Assembly (NCBI RefSeq): GCF_000716875.1
Contig: NZ_JNWQ01000054.1
Coordinates: 1-48,206 of the forward strand
Length of the DNA stretch: 48,206 nt
Direction: 5' to 3'
DNA from: Streptomyces novaecaesareae
GTDB lineage: Bacteria > Actinomycetota > Actinomycetes > Streptomycetales > Streptomycetaceae
A program made the translations under genes and the position numbers. Of this stretch, positions 1-8,033 are shown in pieces (positions within the stretch are counted from its first letter, which is position 1; each line of letters starts with the position of its first letter). A model generated the notes under the pieces. It was given only the letters and a program-made list of their open reading frames with translations. It did not search any database and was not told the origin of the DNA.

Positions 1-53
1 GCATACGAGATTTCTGCCTGTCTCGTGGGCTCGGAGATGTGTATAAGAGACAG
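1..53 (+). other. Illumina Nextera i7 adapter (sequencing artefact)
   Basis: Seen: 1-11 match the 3' part of the P7 flow-cell primer (ending CATACGAGAT), 12-19 are an 8-base index (TTCTGCCT), and 20-53 match the Nextera read-2 transposase adapter, ending in the mosaic-end bases GTGTATAAGAGACAG. The order P7-index-adapter is exactly that of a tagmentation library. Genomic sequence begins at 54. Any open frame that starts inside these bases is artificial. Confidence 0.97.
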
Positions 54-175
54 GGCCAGAGCACCGCGGTGGCCACCACCGCGAGGAGGGCGACCAGCAC
101 GGCGACGACCGTGAGGACCAGGCCGCGGGACGGGCGGGGCGCGGCTGCGGGCGGCTGCTCGGAGGTCATGGCCAT
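54..175 (-). CDS. N-terminal fragment of a membrane protein, cut by the contig end
   Basis: Reading leftwards from ATG at 175 (or in-frame ATG at 169) gives a Pro/Ala-rich polar start, a basic PRPSRG stretch, then a long hydrophobic run (LVLTVVAVLVALLAVVATA) typical of a single membrane anchor or signal-anchor. The frame is open into the adapter junction at 54, so the rest of the gene is missing. It is divergent from hisI, and the two share the 176-302 region. No clear Shine-Dalgarno is visible. The family cannot be named from about 40 residues. Confidence 0.5.
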
Positions 176-290
176 GAGGATGGCCCACGCGGCCCCCGCC
201 CGGCAGGCGGTTCGCCGAACTCGCCCCGTACGGACGGACGGCCGGGAGCCGGAGGTCGGAGGACCCCGCCGGGGCGGCCGGTCGGGCTGA

Positions 291-296
291 CACAAT
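291..296 (+). promoter_or_regulatory. -10-like hexamer of hisI, possible leaderless start
   Basis: CACAAT lies six bases before the hisI ATG, and no Shine-Dalgarno is seen. This spacing would place the transcription start on the A of ATG. No convincing -35 was found, so this is an inference from spacing only. Confidence 0.35.
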
Positions 297-302
297 GGCC
301 CC

Positions 303-674
303 ATGTCCACCACACCCGCCACTCCCGGCACGACCGCTCTGGCCCCCGAGATCGCCGCCCGGCTCAAGCGCACCGAGGACGGCCTGCTCCCGGCCATCGC
401 GCAGCAGTACGACACCGGCGAGGTGCTGATGCTCGGCTGGATGGACGACGAGGCGTTGCACCGCACGCTCACCACCGGCCGCTGCACCTACTGGAGCCGC
501 AGCCGCCGCGAGTACTGGGTGAAGGGCGACACCTCCGGCCACGTCCAGGCGGTCAAGTCGGTGGCGTTGGACTGCGACGGCGACACCCTGCTGGTGAAGG
601 TCGACCAGACCGGCGCGGCCTGCCACACCGGCGACCGCACCTGCTTCGACGCCGACGTGCTCCCGCTCTCCTGA
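303..674 (+). CDS. hisI: phosphoribosyl-AMP cyclohydrolase
   Basis: Hydrolyses the purine ring of phosphoribosyl-AMP in the third step of histidine synthesis; cytosolic, Zn/Mg dependent. The 123-residue product is the normal size for the stand-alone enzyme. Family motifs are in order: [10 protein letters not shown] near residue 41, [18 protein letters not shown] near 63-79, CDGD near 91, and the metal-binding [10 protein letters not shown] near residue 106-115. It sits 40 bp before trpE on the same strand, so the two are probably co-transcribed, as in other Streptomyces. The start is chosen because it begins right after a -10-like hexamer and leaves the usual N-terminal length. Confidence 0.95.
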   Translation: MSTTPATPGTTALAPEIAARLKRTEDGLLPAIAQQYDTGEVLMLGWMDDEALHRTLTTGRCTYWSRSRREYWVKGDTSGHVQAVKSVALDCDGDTLLVKVDQTGAACHTGDRTCFDADVLPLS

Positions 675-714
675 TCCCAGTCAACCCGAAGAACTCAAGA
701 AGGTGCCGCCCAGC

Positions 715-2232
715 ATGGATCTCGAAGCCTTCCGCAAGCTCGCCGTCGACACCCGGGTCATCCCGGTCACCCGCAGGCTCCTCGCGGACGGCCTCACCCC
801 GATCGGCCTCTACCGCAGCCTCGCCGAGGAGCGGCCCGGCACCTTCCTGCTGGAGTCCGCCGAGCAGGGCAGCTGGTCGCGCTACTCCTTCGTCGGCGTG
901 CGCAGCGCCGCCACGCTCACCGCCGGCCAGGACGGCCAGGCCCGCTGGCTCGGCACCCCGCCGGTCGGCATCCCCACCACCGGCGACCCGCTGCAGGTGC
1001 TGCGCGCCGCCCTGGAGGCGCTGCACACCCCGCGCCACCAGGACGACGGCCTGCCCCCGCTGACCGGCGGCCTGGTCGGCTACCTCGGCTACGACATCGT
1101 CCGCCGGCTGGAGAAGCTGCCCGACCTCAACCCGGACGACCTCAAGCTCCCCGAGCTGACCATGCTGCTGGCCACCGACCTCGCGGTGCTCGACCACGCC
1201 GACGGCACGGTGCTGCTGATCGCCAACGCCGTCAACCACAACGACCTGGACACCGGCGTGGACGAGGCCTACGCGGACGCCGTGGGCCGCCTGGACGCGA
1301 TGGAGGCCGGCCTGCTCAAGCCCGTCGACCCGGGCCTGGCCACCTTCACCCCGGTCGGCACCGGCGAGGTGCACTCGCCCTTCGGCGGGGCGCCCTACCG
1401 GGCGGCGGTGGAGGAGATCAAGGAGCGGATCCGGGCCGGCGAGGCCTTCCAGGTGGTGCCCTCGCAGCGCTTCGAGGCGCCCTGCCCGGCCTCCGCGCTG
1501 GACGTCTACCGCGTGCTGCGCACCACCAACCCCAGCCCGTACATGTACCTGTTCCGCTTCCCCGGGCCGGGCGGCACCGCCGAGGGCGGCTTCGACGTGG
1601 TCGGCTCCAGCCCGGAGGCGCTGGTCAAGGTCACCGACGGCGAGGCGATGCTGCACCCGATCGCCGGGACCCGGCACCGCGGCGCCACCCCGCACGAGGA
1701 CGCGGCGCTGGCCGCCGAACTGCTCGCCGACCCCAAGGAGCGGGCCGAGCACCTGATGCTGGTGGACCTCGGCCGCAACGACCTCGGCCGGGTCTGCGAG
1801 CCGGGCAGCGTCGAGGTGGTCGACTTCATGCAGATCGAGCGCTACAGCCACGTGATGCACATCGTCTCCACCGTCACCGGCAAGGTCGCGCCCGGGCGGA
1901 CCGCCTACGACGTGCTGACCGCCTGCTTCCCGGCCGGCACCCTCTCCGGGGCGCCCAAGCCGCGGGCGATGCGGATCATCGAGGAGCTGGAGCCCACCCG
2001 CCGCGGCCTGTACGGCGGCTGCGTCGGCTACCTGGACTTCGCCGGGGACTCCGACACCGCGATCGCGATCCGTACCGCCGTACTGCGCGACGGCACCGCG
2101 TACGTGCAGGCCGGCGCGGGTGTCGTCGCCGACTCGGATCCGCACGGCGAGGACACCGAGTGCCGCAACAAGGCGGCCGCCGTGCTGCGGGCCGTCGCCA
2201 CCGCCAATACGCTGCGGAGGCCGCTATCGTGA
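715..2232 (+). CDS. trpE: anthranilate synthase component I
   Basis: Converts chorismate with ammonia or glutamine to anthranilate, the committed step of tryptophan synthesis; needs a TrpG partner, which is not in this window. The 505-residue protein shows the LLES feedback-site motif ([11 protein letters not shown], near residue 45), the PSPYMYLF and SSPEALV substrate-site motifs, and the C-terminal chorismate-binding signature ([15 protein letters not shown] near 405). ATG 715 is preferred because AAGAAGG ends 11 bases upstream. A GTG at 703 in the same frame overlaps that ribosome-binding site and would add only PPS-type residues. It lies between hisI and an Uma2 gene. No Trp-rich leader peptide was recognised upstream. 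Confidence 0.95.
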   Translation: MDLEAFRKLAVDTRVIPVTRRLLADGLTPIGLYRSLAEERPGTFLLESAEQGSWSRYSFVGVRSAATLTAGQDGQARWLGTPPVGIPTTGDPLQVLRAALEALHTPRHQDDGLPPLTGGLVGYLGYDIVRRLEKLPDLNPDDLKLPELTMLLATDLAVLDHADGTVLLIANAVNHNDLDTGVDEAYADAVGRLDAMEAGLLKPVDPGLATFTPVGTGEVHSPFGGAPYRAAVEEIKERIRAGEAFQVVPSQRFEAPCPASALDVYRVLRTTNPSPYMYLFRFPGPGGTAEGGFDVVGSSPEALVKVTDGEAMLHPIAGTRHRGATPHEDAALAAELLADPKERAEHLMLVDLGRNDLGRVCEPGSVEVVDFMQIERYSHVMHIVSTVTGKVAPGRTAYDVLTACFPAGTLSGAPKPRAMRIIEELEPTRRGLYGGCVGYLDFAGDSDTAIAIRTAVLRDGTAYVQAGAGVVADSDPHGEDTECRNKAAAVLRAVATANTLRRPLS

Positions 2233-2265
2233 GCACAGCGTCGAGTTGCTGAGGGAGGCGGCGAG

Positions 2266-2841
2266 ATGACCGCGATGACCACGGAGAGCGCCTGGGACGC
2301 CCTCGACGGCGTCAACCTTCCCAAGGGCTACCGGGTGGAGATCACGGACGGGAGGATCATCATGACGCCGCAGGGGGAGAACCAGTGGGAGGTGATCCTC
2401 AGCGCATCGCCCCAGATCAAGAAGCAGCTCGCGGGCCATGGGCGGATCCTGTCCGACGTCATGATCGACTTCCCGTCCACCCTCTTCGGCTACGCGCCGG
2501 ATCTGGCGGTGATCGCTCCCGGCGCCGAGCACAACAGCCGGGGCCGCTACGAGTGGCACGACGTCGAGGCCGTGCTCGAAGTGGTGTCGCCGTCGAGCCA
2601 GGACAAGGACTACGTCACCAAGGTGCGGGTCTACGCGGAGTGCGGAATCCCGATCTACGTGGTGATCGATCCGGCAGAGGCCGCCTGCACGGTACACACG
2701 GCTCCATCGCGGCGCGGGGCGTACCGGGAGGCGGAGCGGGTGCCGTTCGGGAACGACCTGTTCCTGCCGCTCGGCGATCGGACGCTCGTGCTGGAGACCG
2801 ACGAGTTTCCGACGGAGAAGCCCACCCCGGGTACGGCCTGA
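2266..2841 (+). CDS. Uma2-family (DUF820) PD-(D/E)XK endonuclease-like protein
   Basis: 191 residues of the Uma2 type, a restriction-endonuclease fold common and multi-copy in actinomycetes and cyanobacteria; its biological role is not established. Seen: N-terminal PKGYRVEITDGRIIMTP (family lead-in), YAPDLAV with Asp79, the VLEVVSPSS strand with Glu105, and Lys119 in the helix that follows: a complete PD...E...K set. It begins 33 bp after trpE with a good ribosome-binding site (GGGAGG) and interrupts the usual trpE/Trp-associated membrane protein adjacency, so it looks like an insertion into the trp locus. Confidence 0.85.
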   Translation: MTAMTTESAWDALDGVNLPKGYRVEITDGRIIMTPQGENQWEVILSASPQIKKQLAGHGRILSDVMIDFPSTLFGYAPDLAVIAPGAEHNSRGRYEWHDVEAVLEVVSPSSQDKDYVTKVRVYAECGIPIYVVIDPAEAACTVHTAPSRRGAYREAERVPFGNDLFLPLGDRTLVLETDEFPTEKPTPGTA

Positions 2842-2867
2842 GGTGTCGGCCGGGGGATAGTGGACCG

Positions 2868-3455
2868 GTGAGTGCTGACCAGACCCCCGCCCCCGCCGCC
2901 CCCAGCCGTCGCACCCTCGGCGTGATGCTGCTGCTGACGGTGCTGAGCGCCCTGCTGGTGCTGACCGCGGCCGGGCGGACCTGGGCCGAGGGCCGGGCGG
3001 GCACCCTGGACGTCTCCGTCACCGGCGGCAGGATCTCCGAACTGCCCGGCGGGCTGGCCCTGGTGGGCCTCGCCGCGGCCGTCGCGGTGTTCGCGGTGCG
3101 CGGCGCCGGCCGGCTGGCCGTCGGCGCGCTGACCCTGCTGGCCGGGATCGGCGCGGCCGCCGCCTCGGCCGCCGGGGCGGGCGACACCGCCGCGCTGGAC
3201 GCCGAGGCCGCCCGCAAGCTCGCCCTGACCGGCTCGGCGGCCACCGAGGTCTCGCACACCGGCTGGCCCTGGGTCGCCCTGGTCGGCGGCGTGCTGCTGG
3301 CCCTCGCCGGACTGCTCACCCTGCGCTACGGCCGCGGCTGGCCGGCCATGGGCAGCCGCTACGAGGCGCCGACCCGCAAGGCCCCGGCGACGACCGAGAC
3401 GCCGGGCGACCTCTGGAAGGCCCTGGACCGCGGCGAGGACCCGACGGCGGTCTGA
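2868..3455 (+). CDS. TIGR02234-type Trp-operon-associated membrane protein
   Basis: 195 residues with four predicted membrane helices: MLLLTVLSALLVLTAAG (about 17-33), a pair spanning about 58-100, and WVALVGGVLLALAGLLTL (about 130-147). The polar C-tail ends in DLWKALDRGEDPT, a pattern seen in the actinobacterial Trp-region membrane protein family. Function is unknown; the name rests on gene context and topology. GTG 2868 is chosen because translation then starts just before the conserved Arg and first helix, and GATAGT six bases upstream would allow a leaderless message. Confidence 0.8.
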   Translation: MSADQTPAPAAPSRRTLGVMLLLTVLSALLVLTAAGRTWAEGRAGTLDVSVTGGRISELPGGLALVGLAAAVAVFAVRGAGRLAVGALTLLAGIGAAAASAAGAGDTAALDAEAARKLALTGSAATEVSHTGWPWVALVGGVLLALAGLLTLRYGRGWPAMGSRYEAPTRKAPATTETPGDLWKALDRGEDPTAV

Positions 3456-3544
3456 GGCGCCTGCGGCAGGCGGTCCGAGCCCCCACGGCCGTCCCGTCGG
3501 GCCCCGCGACCGCCCGACGTGCAGATGTGACGCGATAGACCCAC

Positions 3545-3566
3545 CACCCGCTTTGGGGAGCGGGTG
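3545..3566 (+). terminator. hairpin after the Trp-associated membrane gene
   Basis: Eight-base perfect stem CACCCGCT / AGCGGGTG around a six-base loop (TTGGGG), 90 bp after the previous stop. There is no U-tract, as usual in streptomycetes. It could equally be a 5'-UTR element of the next gene. Confidence 0.5.
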
Positions 3567-3649
3567 TGCGGCCCGGCACAATGGATTCCGTCAACCCGCC
3601 GGCGGCCCCGCAGGCCCGGCCGGGCCCCGAGAGCCAAGGAGCACCTCAG

Positions 3650-3913
3650 ATGGCAGCAGCAGCACACGGCCACACCCCCGCCGCCTGGACCGGCGTCGTC
3701 ATCTCCTTCGTCGGCTTCGGCATCGCCGGTGTCGCGATGATCCTGCCGTCGGTGCTGCTGGTCTGGGCCGGCCTGGCGGTCGTGGTGGCCGGCGGCGTCG
3801 TCGGCAAGGCCATGTCGATGGCCGGCATGGGCAAGCAGCCGAGCACCCACGTCTACACGTCGTCCGAGGAGCAGGTCGCGGCCCGCGAGGCCCGCGCCGC
3901 CGTCGCCGCCTGA
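3650..3913 (+). CDS. HGxxPAAW-motif small membrane protein
   Basis: 87-residue protein with the signature HGHTPAAW near residue 6-13, followed by two hydrophobic segments (about 14-34 and 38-57) and a charged Ala-rich tail. This is a streptomycete-specific small membrane family found between trpE and trpC; the function is unknown. ATG 3650 is preferred over longer frames because AAGGAG stands eight bases upstream. Flanking hairpins suggest it is transcribed on its own. Confidence 0.8.
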   Translation: MAAAAHGHTPAAWTGVVISFVGFGIAGVAMILPSVLLVWAGLAVVVAGGVVGKAMSMAGMGKQPSTHVYTSSEEQVAAREARAAVAA

Positions 3914-3930
3914 CGCCTTTCGCACAACCG

Positions 3931-3957
3931 AACGGCGGGCGCGTCGCGCCCGCCGTT
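3931..3957 (+). terminator. terminator of the HGxxPAAW gene
   Basis: AACGGCGGGC / GCCCGCCGTT perfect 10-bp stem with a 7-base loop, followed by TCG-rich sequence; begins 18 bp after the stop codon. Confidence 0.75.
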
Positions 3958-3995
3958 TCGTCGTTCCCGGGCCCCGGCGCGGGCAGAATCGGGGC

Positions 3996-4436
3996 GTGAA
4001 CGCCGCCCCCACCGCCTCCGCCCCGCCCCCCGTGCTGCGCCGACTGAGCCCGCCGCTGGCCGCGCTGGCGGCGGTGGCCGTCCCCGCCGCGTACGTCGCC
4101 GCGGTGGACCCGAACGCCCCCGGGCACTACCCGGACTGCCCCTTCCTGGCCGCCACCGGCTGGTGGTGCCCCGGCTGCGGGGGGCTGCGCTGCGTGCACG
4201 CGCTGGCGCACGGGGACCTGACGAGCGCCCTGCACGACAACGCCGTCGCGGTCCTGCTGTTCGGCGTGCTGGCGGTGCTCTGGCTGCGCTGGGCCTGGGC
4301 CGCGCTGACCTGCGGGCCGCCGCCCGGGACCACCGTCGGGGGCCGGCGCTGGGCGCTGATCGTGCTGCTCGTGCTGGTCTTCACCGTGGTGCGAAATTCG
4401 CCGGTCGGAGCGGGGTTGGCGCCGCCGGCGGTCTGA
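3996..4436 (+). CDS. DUF2752 membrane protein
   Basis: 146 residues. The central motif WWCPGCGGLRCVHALAHGD (about residue 53-71) is the hallmark of DUF2752: a Cys-rich turn after the first helix and before a His. There are three membrane helices (about 15-32, 82-101, 121-137). No biochemical role is known. The GTG start has CAGAAT six bases upstream and no ribosome-binding site, which suggests a leaderless message. It is conserved beside trpC in streptomycetes, but nothing in it points to tryptophan chemistry. Confidence 0.85.
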   Translation: MNAAPTASAPPPVLRRLSPPLAALAAVAVPAAYVAAVDPNAPGHYPDCPFLAATGWWCPGCGGLRCVHALAHGDLTSALHDNAVAVLLFGVLAVLWLRWAWAALTCGPPPGTTVGGRRWALIVLLVLVFTVVRNSPVGAGLAPPAV

Positions 4437-4497
4437 GCGCCGGGTATGTCCGCTGGCGGGTGCAGAAGCGGTGAAGTCGCAGTTGAGGGCGGCTGGA

Positions 4498-4595
4498 GCG
4501 GGCGTCCGCTCCGCGAGACGCCCGCCGGGCCGATGAGCCCCGTGCCCCCGGGTGCCGATACCATCGAAGAGCCGGCGGGCTCCTGCCCGCCCGGC
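4498..4595 (+). promoter_or_regulatory. structured leader before trpC
   Basis: In the 198-bp gap between the DUF2752 gene and trpC, two hairpins can be drawn: GCGGGCGTC / GACGCCCGC (4498-4506 with 4517-4525, 9 bp) and GCCGGCGGGC with a one-base-bulged partner (4571-4580 with 4585-4595). No short frame with clustered Trp codons accompanies them, so classical attenuation is not supported. They may terminate the upstream gene or form the trpC 5' UTR. Confidence 0.4.
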
Positions 4596-4634
4596 ACTCG
4601 CTGGCCAACTGGCAGAAAAGATGGGGGCTCCCGA

Positions 4635-5441
4635 GTGAGTGTGCTCGACTCGATCATCGAAGGGGTCCGCGAGGACCTCGCCGAGCGGCAGGCCCGGGTC
4701 TCCCTGGACGAGCTGAAGGAGCTCGCCGCGAAGGCCCCGGAGGCCAAGGACGGCGTCGCCGCCCTCAAGGGCGACGGGGTCCGGGTGATCTGCGAGGTGA
4801 AGCGCTCCAGCCCGTCCAAGGGCGCCCTGGCCGCGATCGCCGACCCGGCCTCGCTGGCCCGCGACTACGCGGCCGGCGGTGCCGCCGCGATCAGCGTGCT
4901 GACGGAGCAGCGCCGCTTCGGCGGATCGCTGGCCGACCTGGACGCCGTCCGCGCCGCGGTGGACACCCCGCTGCTGCGCAAGGACTTCATCGTCACCGCC
5001 TACCAGCTGTGGGAGGCGCGCGCCCACGGCGCCGACCTCGCGCTGCTGATCGTCGCGGCCCTCGACCAGCCGGCCCTGGTGTCGCTGATCGAGCGCGCCG
5101 AGTCGATCGGCCTCACCCCGCTGGTCGAGGTGCACGACGAGGAGGAGATCAAGCGCGCGGTGGACGCCGGAGCACGGATCATCGGCGTCAACGCCCGCAA
5201 CCTGAAGACCCTCGAAGTGGACCGCAACACCTTCGGGAACGTGGCCCACGCCATTCCGGACGGCATCGTCAAGATCGCCGAGTCCGGGGTGCGCGGCCCG
5301 CTGGACGTCATCAACTACGCCAACCTGGGCGCCGACGCGGTGCTGGTCGGCGAGTCCCTGGTGACCGGCAAGGACCCGCGTGCCGCGGTCGCCGACCTGG
5401 TCGCCGCCGGGGCCCACCCCGCCGTCCGGCACAAGGACTGA
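4635..5441 (+). CDS. trpC: indole-3-glycerol-phosphate synthase
   Basis: Closes the indole ring of carboxyphenylamino-deoxyribulose-phosphate; cytosolic TIM barrel. 268 residues, the standard length. Motifs in order: [11 protein letters not shown] (catalytic Lys, near residue 54-64), LLRKDFIV (near 114), [15 protein letters not shown] and VLVGESLV at the phosphate site. GTG 4635 gives the family N-terminus ([11 protein letters not shown]) and has GGGGG eight bases upstream; the frame stays open further left only because of the high GC. It heads the trpC-trpM-trpB-trpA cluster. Confidence 0.95.
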   Translation: MSVLDSIIEGVREDLAERQARVSLDELKELAAKAPEAKDGVAALKGDGVRVICEVKRSSPSKGALAAIADPASLARDYAAGGAAAISVLTEQRRFGGSLADLDAVRAAVDTPLLRKDFIVTAYQLWEARAHGADLALLIVAALDQPALVSLIERAESIGLTPLVEVHDEEEIKRAVDAGARIIGVNARNLKTLEVDRNTFGNVAHAIPDGIVKIAESGVRGPLDVINYANLGADAVLVGESLVTGKDPRAAVADLVAAGAHPAVRHKD

Positions 5442-5450
5442 CCCGACCCG

Positions 5451-5600
5451 ATGAAGATCGCCTCCCGACTCGCCCCCGGTTGCCGCCCGCGCGGCTGCCG
5501 CGCGCCCGCACGCCGGGTGCTGGGGCGTCGGGTGCGGTACGTCATCGGCTGTGAGCCCGGGCAGGTGCCGGGACGGCGATGGCGCGTGACGCACGGCTGA
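5451..5600 (+). CDS. trpM: TrpM-like tryptophan biosynthesis modulator
   Basis: 49-residue frame nine bases after trpC. It is Arg-rich, with GCRPRGCRAPARRV, then RVRYVIGCEPGQVPG and a single Trp in RRWRV. Known: the small gene between trpC and trpB in S. coelicolor (trpX/trpM) encodes a small protein that modulates tryptophan synthesis and differentiation. Position, size and the GCRPRGCRAPARRV...RRVRYVIG...EPGQV pattern fit that family; the assignment is from memory, not a search. No good ribosome-binding site is seen (GACCCG before ATG), so it may be translationally coupled to trpC. Confidence 0.8.
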   Translation: MKIASRLAPGCRPRGCRAPARRVLGRRVRYVIGCEPGQVPGRRWRVTHG

Positions 5601-5686
5601 GGCCCCTTTCCGGGCCCGGCCGACCAGTGGGCCTCCTGGCAGGCCCGGCCGATCAGCGGGCCCCTCTCCGGGGCCGGCCGATCAGG
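5600..5686 (+). repeat. three tandem 29-bp repeats, each able to form a hairpin
   Basis: Copies at 5600-5628, 5629-5657 and 5658-5686. Each ends in the near-constant CGGCCGA(T/C)CAG. The variable first part forms a stem in every copy: GGCCC/GGGCC, GGGCCT/AGGCCC and GGCCCC/GGGGCC. Arms differ between copies but pairing is kept. The array fills most of the trpM-trpB gap and ends 22 bp before the trpB ribosome-binding site, so it would lie in the mRNA. Confidence 0.8.
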
Positions 5687-5720
5687 CGTCACCGTCGTCC
5701 AACTCCCCAAGGGAAACCAC

Positions 5721-7007
5721 ATGTCCGAGAAGGACTACCTGCCCGGCGCCCAGGTGCCGGACGCGCGCGGCTACTTCGGCGCGTACGGCGGCCGCTTCAT
5801 CCCCGAGGCGCTGGTCGCCGCGGTCGAGCAGGTCGCCGAGGAGTACGAGAAGGCCAAGGCCGACCCGGCCTTCGCCGCCGAGCTCGACGGGCTGCTCAAG
5901 GACTACACCGGGCGCCCCAGCCCGCTGACCGACGTGCACCGCTTCTCCGCAGAGGCGGGCGGCGCGCGCGTCCTGCTCAAGCGCGAGGACCTCAACCACA
6001 CCGGCTCGCACAAGATCAACAACGTGCTGGGCCAGGCCCTGCTCACCAAGCGGATGGGCAAGACCCGGATCATCGCCGAGACCGGCGCCGGGCAGCACGG
6101 GGTCGCCACCGCGACCGCGTGTGCGCTGTTCGGCTTCGACTGCACCATCTACATGGGCGAGGTCGACACCCAGCGCCAGGCGCTGAACGTCGCCCGGATG
6201 CGGATGCTCGGCGCCGAGGTGATCGCCGTCACGTCCGGGAGCCGGACGCTGAAGGACGCCATCAACGAGGCCTTCCGGGACTGGGTCGCCAACGTCGACT
6301 CCACCCACTACCTGTTCGGCACCGTCGCCGGGCCGCACCCCTTCCCGATGATGGTCCGCGACTTCCACCGGATCATCGGCGTCGAGGCCCGCCAGCAGGT
6401 GCTCGACCGGACCGGGCGGCTGCCCGACGCCGTCGTGGCGTGCGTGGGGGGCGGCTCCAACGCGATGGGGATCTTCCACGAGTTCATCCCGGACGCCGGG
6501 GTGCGGCTGATCGGCTGCGAGGCGGCCGGCGAGGGCGCCGAGACGCCCCGGCACGCGGCGACGCTGACCAAGGGCGACCCGGGCGTGCTGCACGGCTCCC
6601 GGACGTACGTCCTGCAGGACGAGGACGGGCAGACGATCGAGTCGCACTCGATCTCGGCCGGGCTCGACTACCCGGGCGTCGGGCCGGAGCACGCCTGGCT
6701 GAAGGACACCGGGCGGGCCGAGTACCGGCCGGTGACGGACGACGCCGCGATGCAGGCGCTGCGGCTGCTGTCCCGCACCGAGGGCATCATCCCGGCCATC
6801 GAGAGCGCTCACGCGCTCGCGGGCGCCCTGGAGCTGGGGCGCGAGCTCGGGCCGGAGGCGACGATCCTGGTGTCGCTGTCGGGGCGCGGGGACAAGGACA
6901 TGCACACCGCGGCCGAGTACTTCGGGTTGTACGACGAGCCGGGGGCAGGGTCCGCCGGCGGCGCCGCGGGTTCGACCGGTGCCGGTACCGAGCAGGGGGG
7001 TAAGTGA
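5721..7007 (+). CDS. trpB: tryptophan synthase beta subunit
   Basis: PLP enzyme joining indole to serine; forms the alpha2-beta2 complex with TrpA. 428 residues. HTGSHKINN (near residue 91-99) holds the PLP lysine; [18 protein letters not shown] (cofactor phosphate loop, near 242) and the terminal SGRGDKD are all present. The last 25 or so residues are a Gly/Ala/Thr-rich tail ([19 protein letters not shown]) not needed by the fold and typical of some streptomycetes. The ribosome-binding site AAGGGA is at about 5708. Its stop overlaps a GTG in the trpA frame. Confidence 0.97.
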   Translation: MSEKDYLPGAQVPDARGYFGAYGGRFIPEALVAAVEQVAEEYEKAKADPAFAAELDGLLKDYTGRPSPLTDVHRFSAEAGGARVLLKREDLNHTGSHKINNVLGQALLTKRMGKTRIIAETGAGQHGVATATACALFGFDCTIYMGEVDTQRQALNVARMRMLGAEVIAVTSGSRTLKDAINEAFRDWVANVDSTHYLFGTVAGPHPFPMMVRDFHRIIGVEARQQVLDRTGRLPDAVVACVGGGSNAMGIFHEFIPDAGVRLIGCEAAGEGAETPRHAATLTKGDPGVLHGSRTYVLQDEDGQTIESHSISAGLDYPGVGPEHAWLKDTGRAEYRPVTDDAAMQALRLLSRTEGIIPAIESAHALAGALELGRELGPEATILVSLSGRGDKDMHTAAEYFGLYDEPGAGSAGGAAGSTGAGTEQGGK

Positions 7008-7009
7008 TC

Positions 7010-7819
7010 ATGGCTTCGAAGCTGAGTAGTGTCCTGGCCGCCGCCAAGGCGGAGGACCGCGCCGCGCTGATCGGCTACCTGCCGGCCGGGTTCCCGACCG
7101 TCGACGGCGGCATCCGGGCGGTCAACGCGCTCATCGAGGGCGGCTGCGACGTGGTCGAGGTCGGCCTGCCGCACTCCGACCCGGTGCTGGACGGCGCCGT
7201 CATCCAGACCGCCGACGACATCGCGCTGCGCGGCGGCGTGCGGATCAAGGACGTGCTGCGCACCGTCCAGGAGGTCGCCTCGGCGCACCCCGAGGCGGCG
7301 GTGCTCGTGATGACGTACTGGAACCCCGTCGACCACTACGGCGTGGCGCGCTTCGCCGCCGACCTGGCGGCCGCGGGCGGCACCGGCTGCATCCTGCCGG
7401 ACCTGCCGGTGGAGGAGTCCGAGGAGTGGCGCAAGGCGGCGGACGAGCACGGGCTGGACACCGTGTTCGTGGTCGCCCCCAGTAGCAAGGACGCGCGGCT
7501 GGCCGAGGTCACCGCGGCGGGCAGCGGGTTCGTGTACGCGGCCGCGGTGATGGGGGTGACCGGTACCCGCTCGGCGGTCGGCTCGCTCGCCGAGGACCTG
7601 GTCGCCCGCACCCGGGCCACCACGGACCTGCCGGTCTGCGTCGGGCTCGGCGTCTCCGACGCGCAGCAGGCGGCGGAGGTCGCGCGGTTCGCGGACGGGG
7701 TGATCGTGGGGTCGGCGTTCGTGAAGCGGATCCTGGCCGCGGGTGAGGACGAGGCGGCGGCGCTGGACGCCGTGCGGGCCCTGGCCGGGGAGCTGGCGGC
7801 GGGCGTTCGCAGGCGCTGA
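7010..7819 (+). CDS. trpA: tryptophan synthase alpha subunit
   Basis: Cleaves indole-3-glycerol phosphate to indole, channelled to TrpB. TIM barrel of 269 residues from ATG 7010. Catalytic Glu and Asp lie in VVEVGLPHSDPVLDG (near residue 46-60; the more usual form is PFSDPLADG), followed by MTYWNP, GCILPDLP, GTGTR-type VTGTRS and the phosphate-site GLGVSDAQQ. ATG 7010 is preferred: AGGGGGG ends nine bases upstream. A GTG at 7004 overlapping the trpB stop as GTGA is the alternative. It is the last gene of the trp cluster, followed by a strong terminator. Confidence 0.96.
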   Translation: MASKLSSVLAAAKAEDRAALIGYLPAGFPTVDGGIRAVNALIEGGCDVVEVGLPHSDPVLDGAVIQTADDIALRGGVRIKDVLRTVQEVASAHPEAAVLVMTYWNPVDHYGVARFAADLAAAGGTGCILPDLPVEESEEWRKAADEHGLDTVFVVAPSSKDARLAEVTAAGSGFVYAAAVMGVTGTRSAVGSLAEDLVARTRATTDLPVCVGLGVSDAQQAAEVARFADGVIVGSAFVKRILAAGEDEAAALDAVRALAGELAAGVRRR

Positions 7820-7835
7820 CACGGCTCTGCCCGGG

Positions 7836-7873
7836 CGACGGCCCGTCACTCCTCCGGGAGTGGCGGGCCGTCG
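7836..7873 (+). terminator. terminator of the trp cluster
   Basis: Long near-perfect stem: CGACGGCCCG plus CACTCC pair with GGAGTG plus CGGGCCGTCG across one T-G pair, with a loop of about four bases. It starts 16 bp after the trpA stop. Confidence 0.85.
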
Positions 7874-7887
7874 GCGTTCCCGGCGGC

Positions 7888-7915
7888 GTCGACGTGGTGT
7901 CGACGTGGTGTCGAC
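7888..7915 (+). repeat. three GTCGAC palindromes at 11-bp spacing
   Basis: GTCGAC occurs three times separated by GTGGT, an 11-bp period of about one helical turn, just upstream of a small secreted-protein gene. It could be an operator or a slippage repeat; nothing else decides it. Confidence 0.6.
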
Positions 7916-8033
7916 CCCGAACGGGTGAACAGTTGCGGAGACACGCATCAGCCGGGGTTGACCGGCGTTGAGTGGAGGGACGAGTGCACGAACGACGTGC
8001 GCAGGGTGGCCGAGCGAGCGAAGGGGTGAGCCG

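Noticed and set aside
39..290. Small frame starting at 39
   Set aside because: Begins inside the sequencing adapter; the opposite strand has a better membrane-protein start.
4446..4634. Trp attenuator leader peptide before trpC
   Set aside because: No frame with adjacent Trp codons; only scattered Trp residues in an open GC-rich frame.
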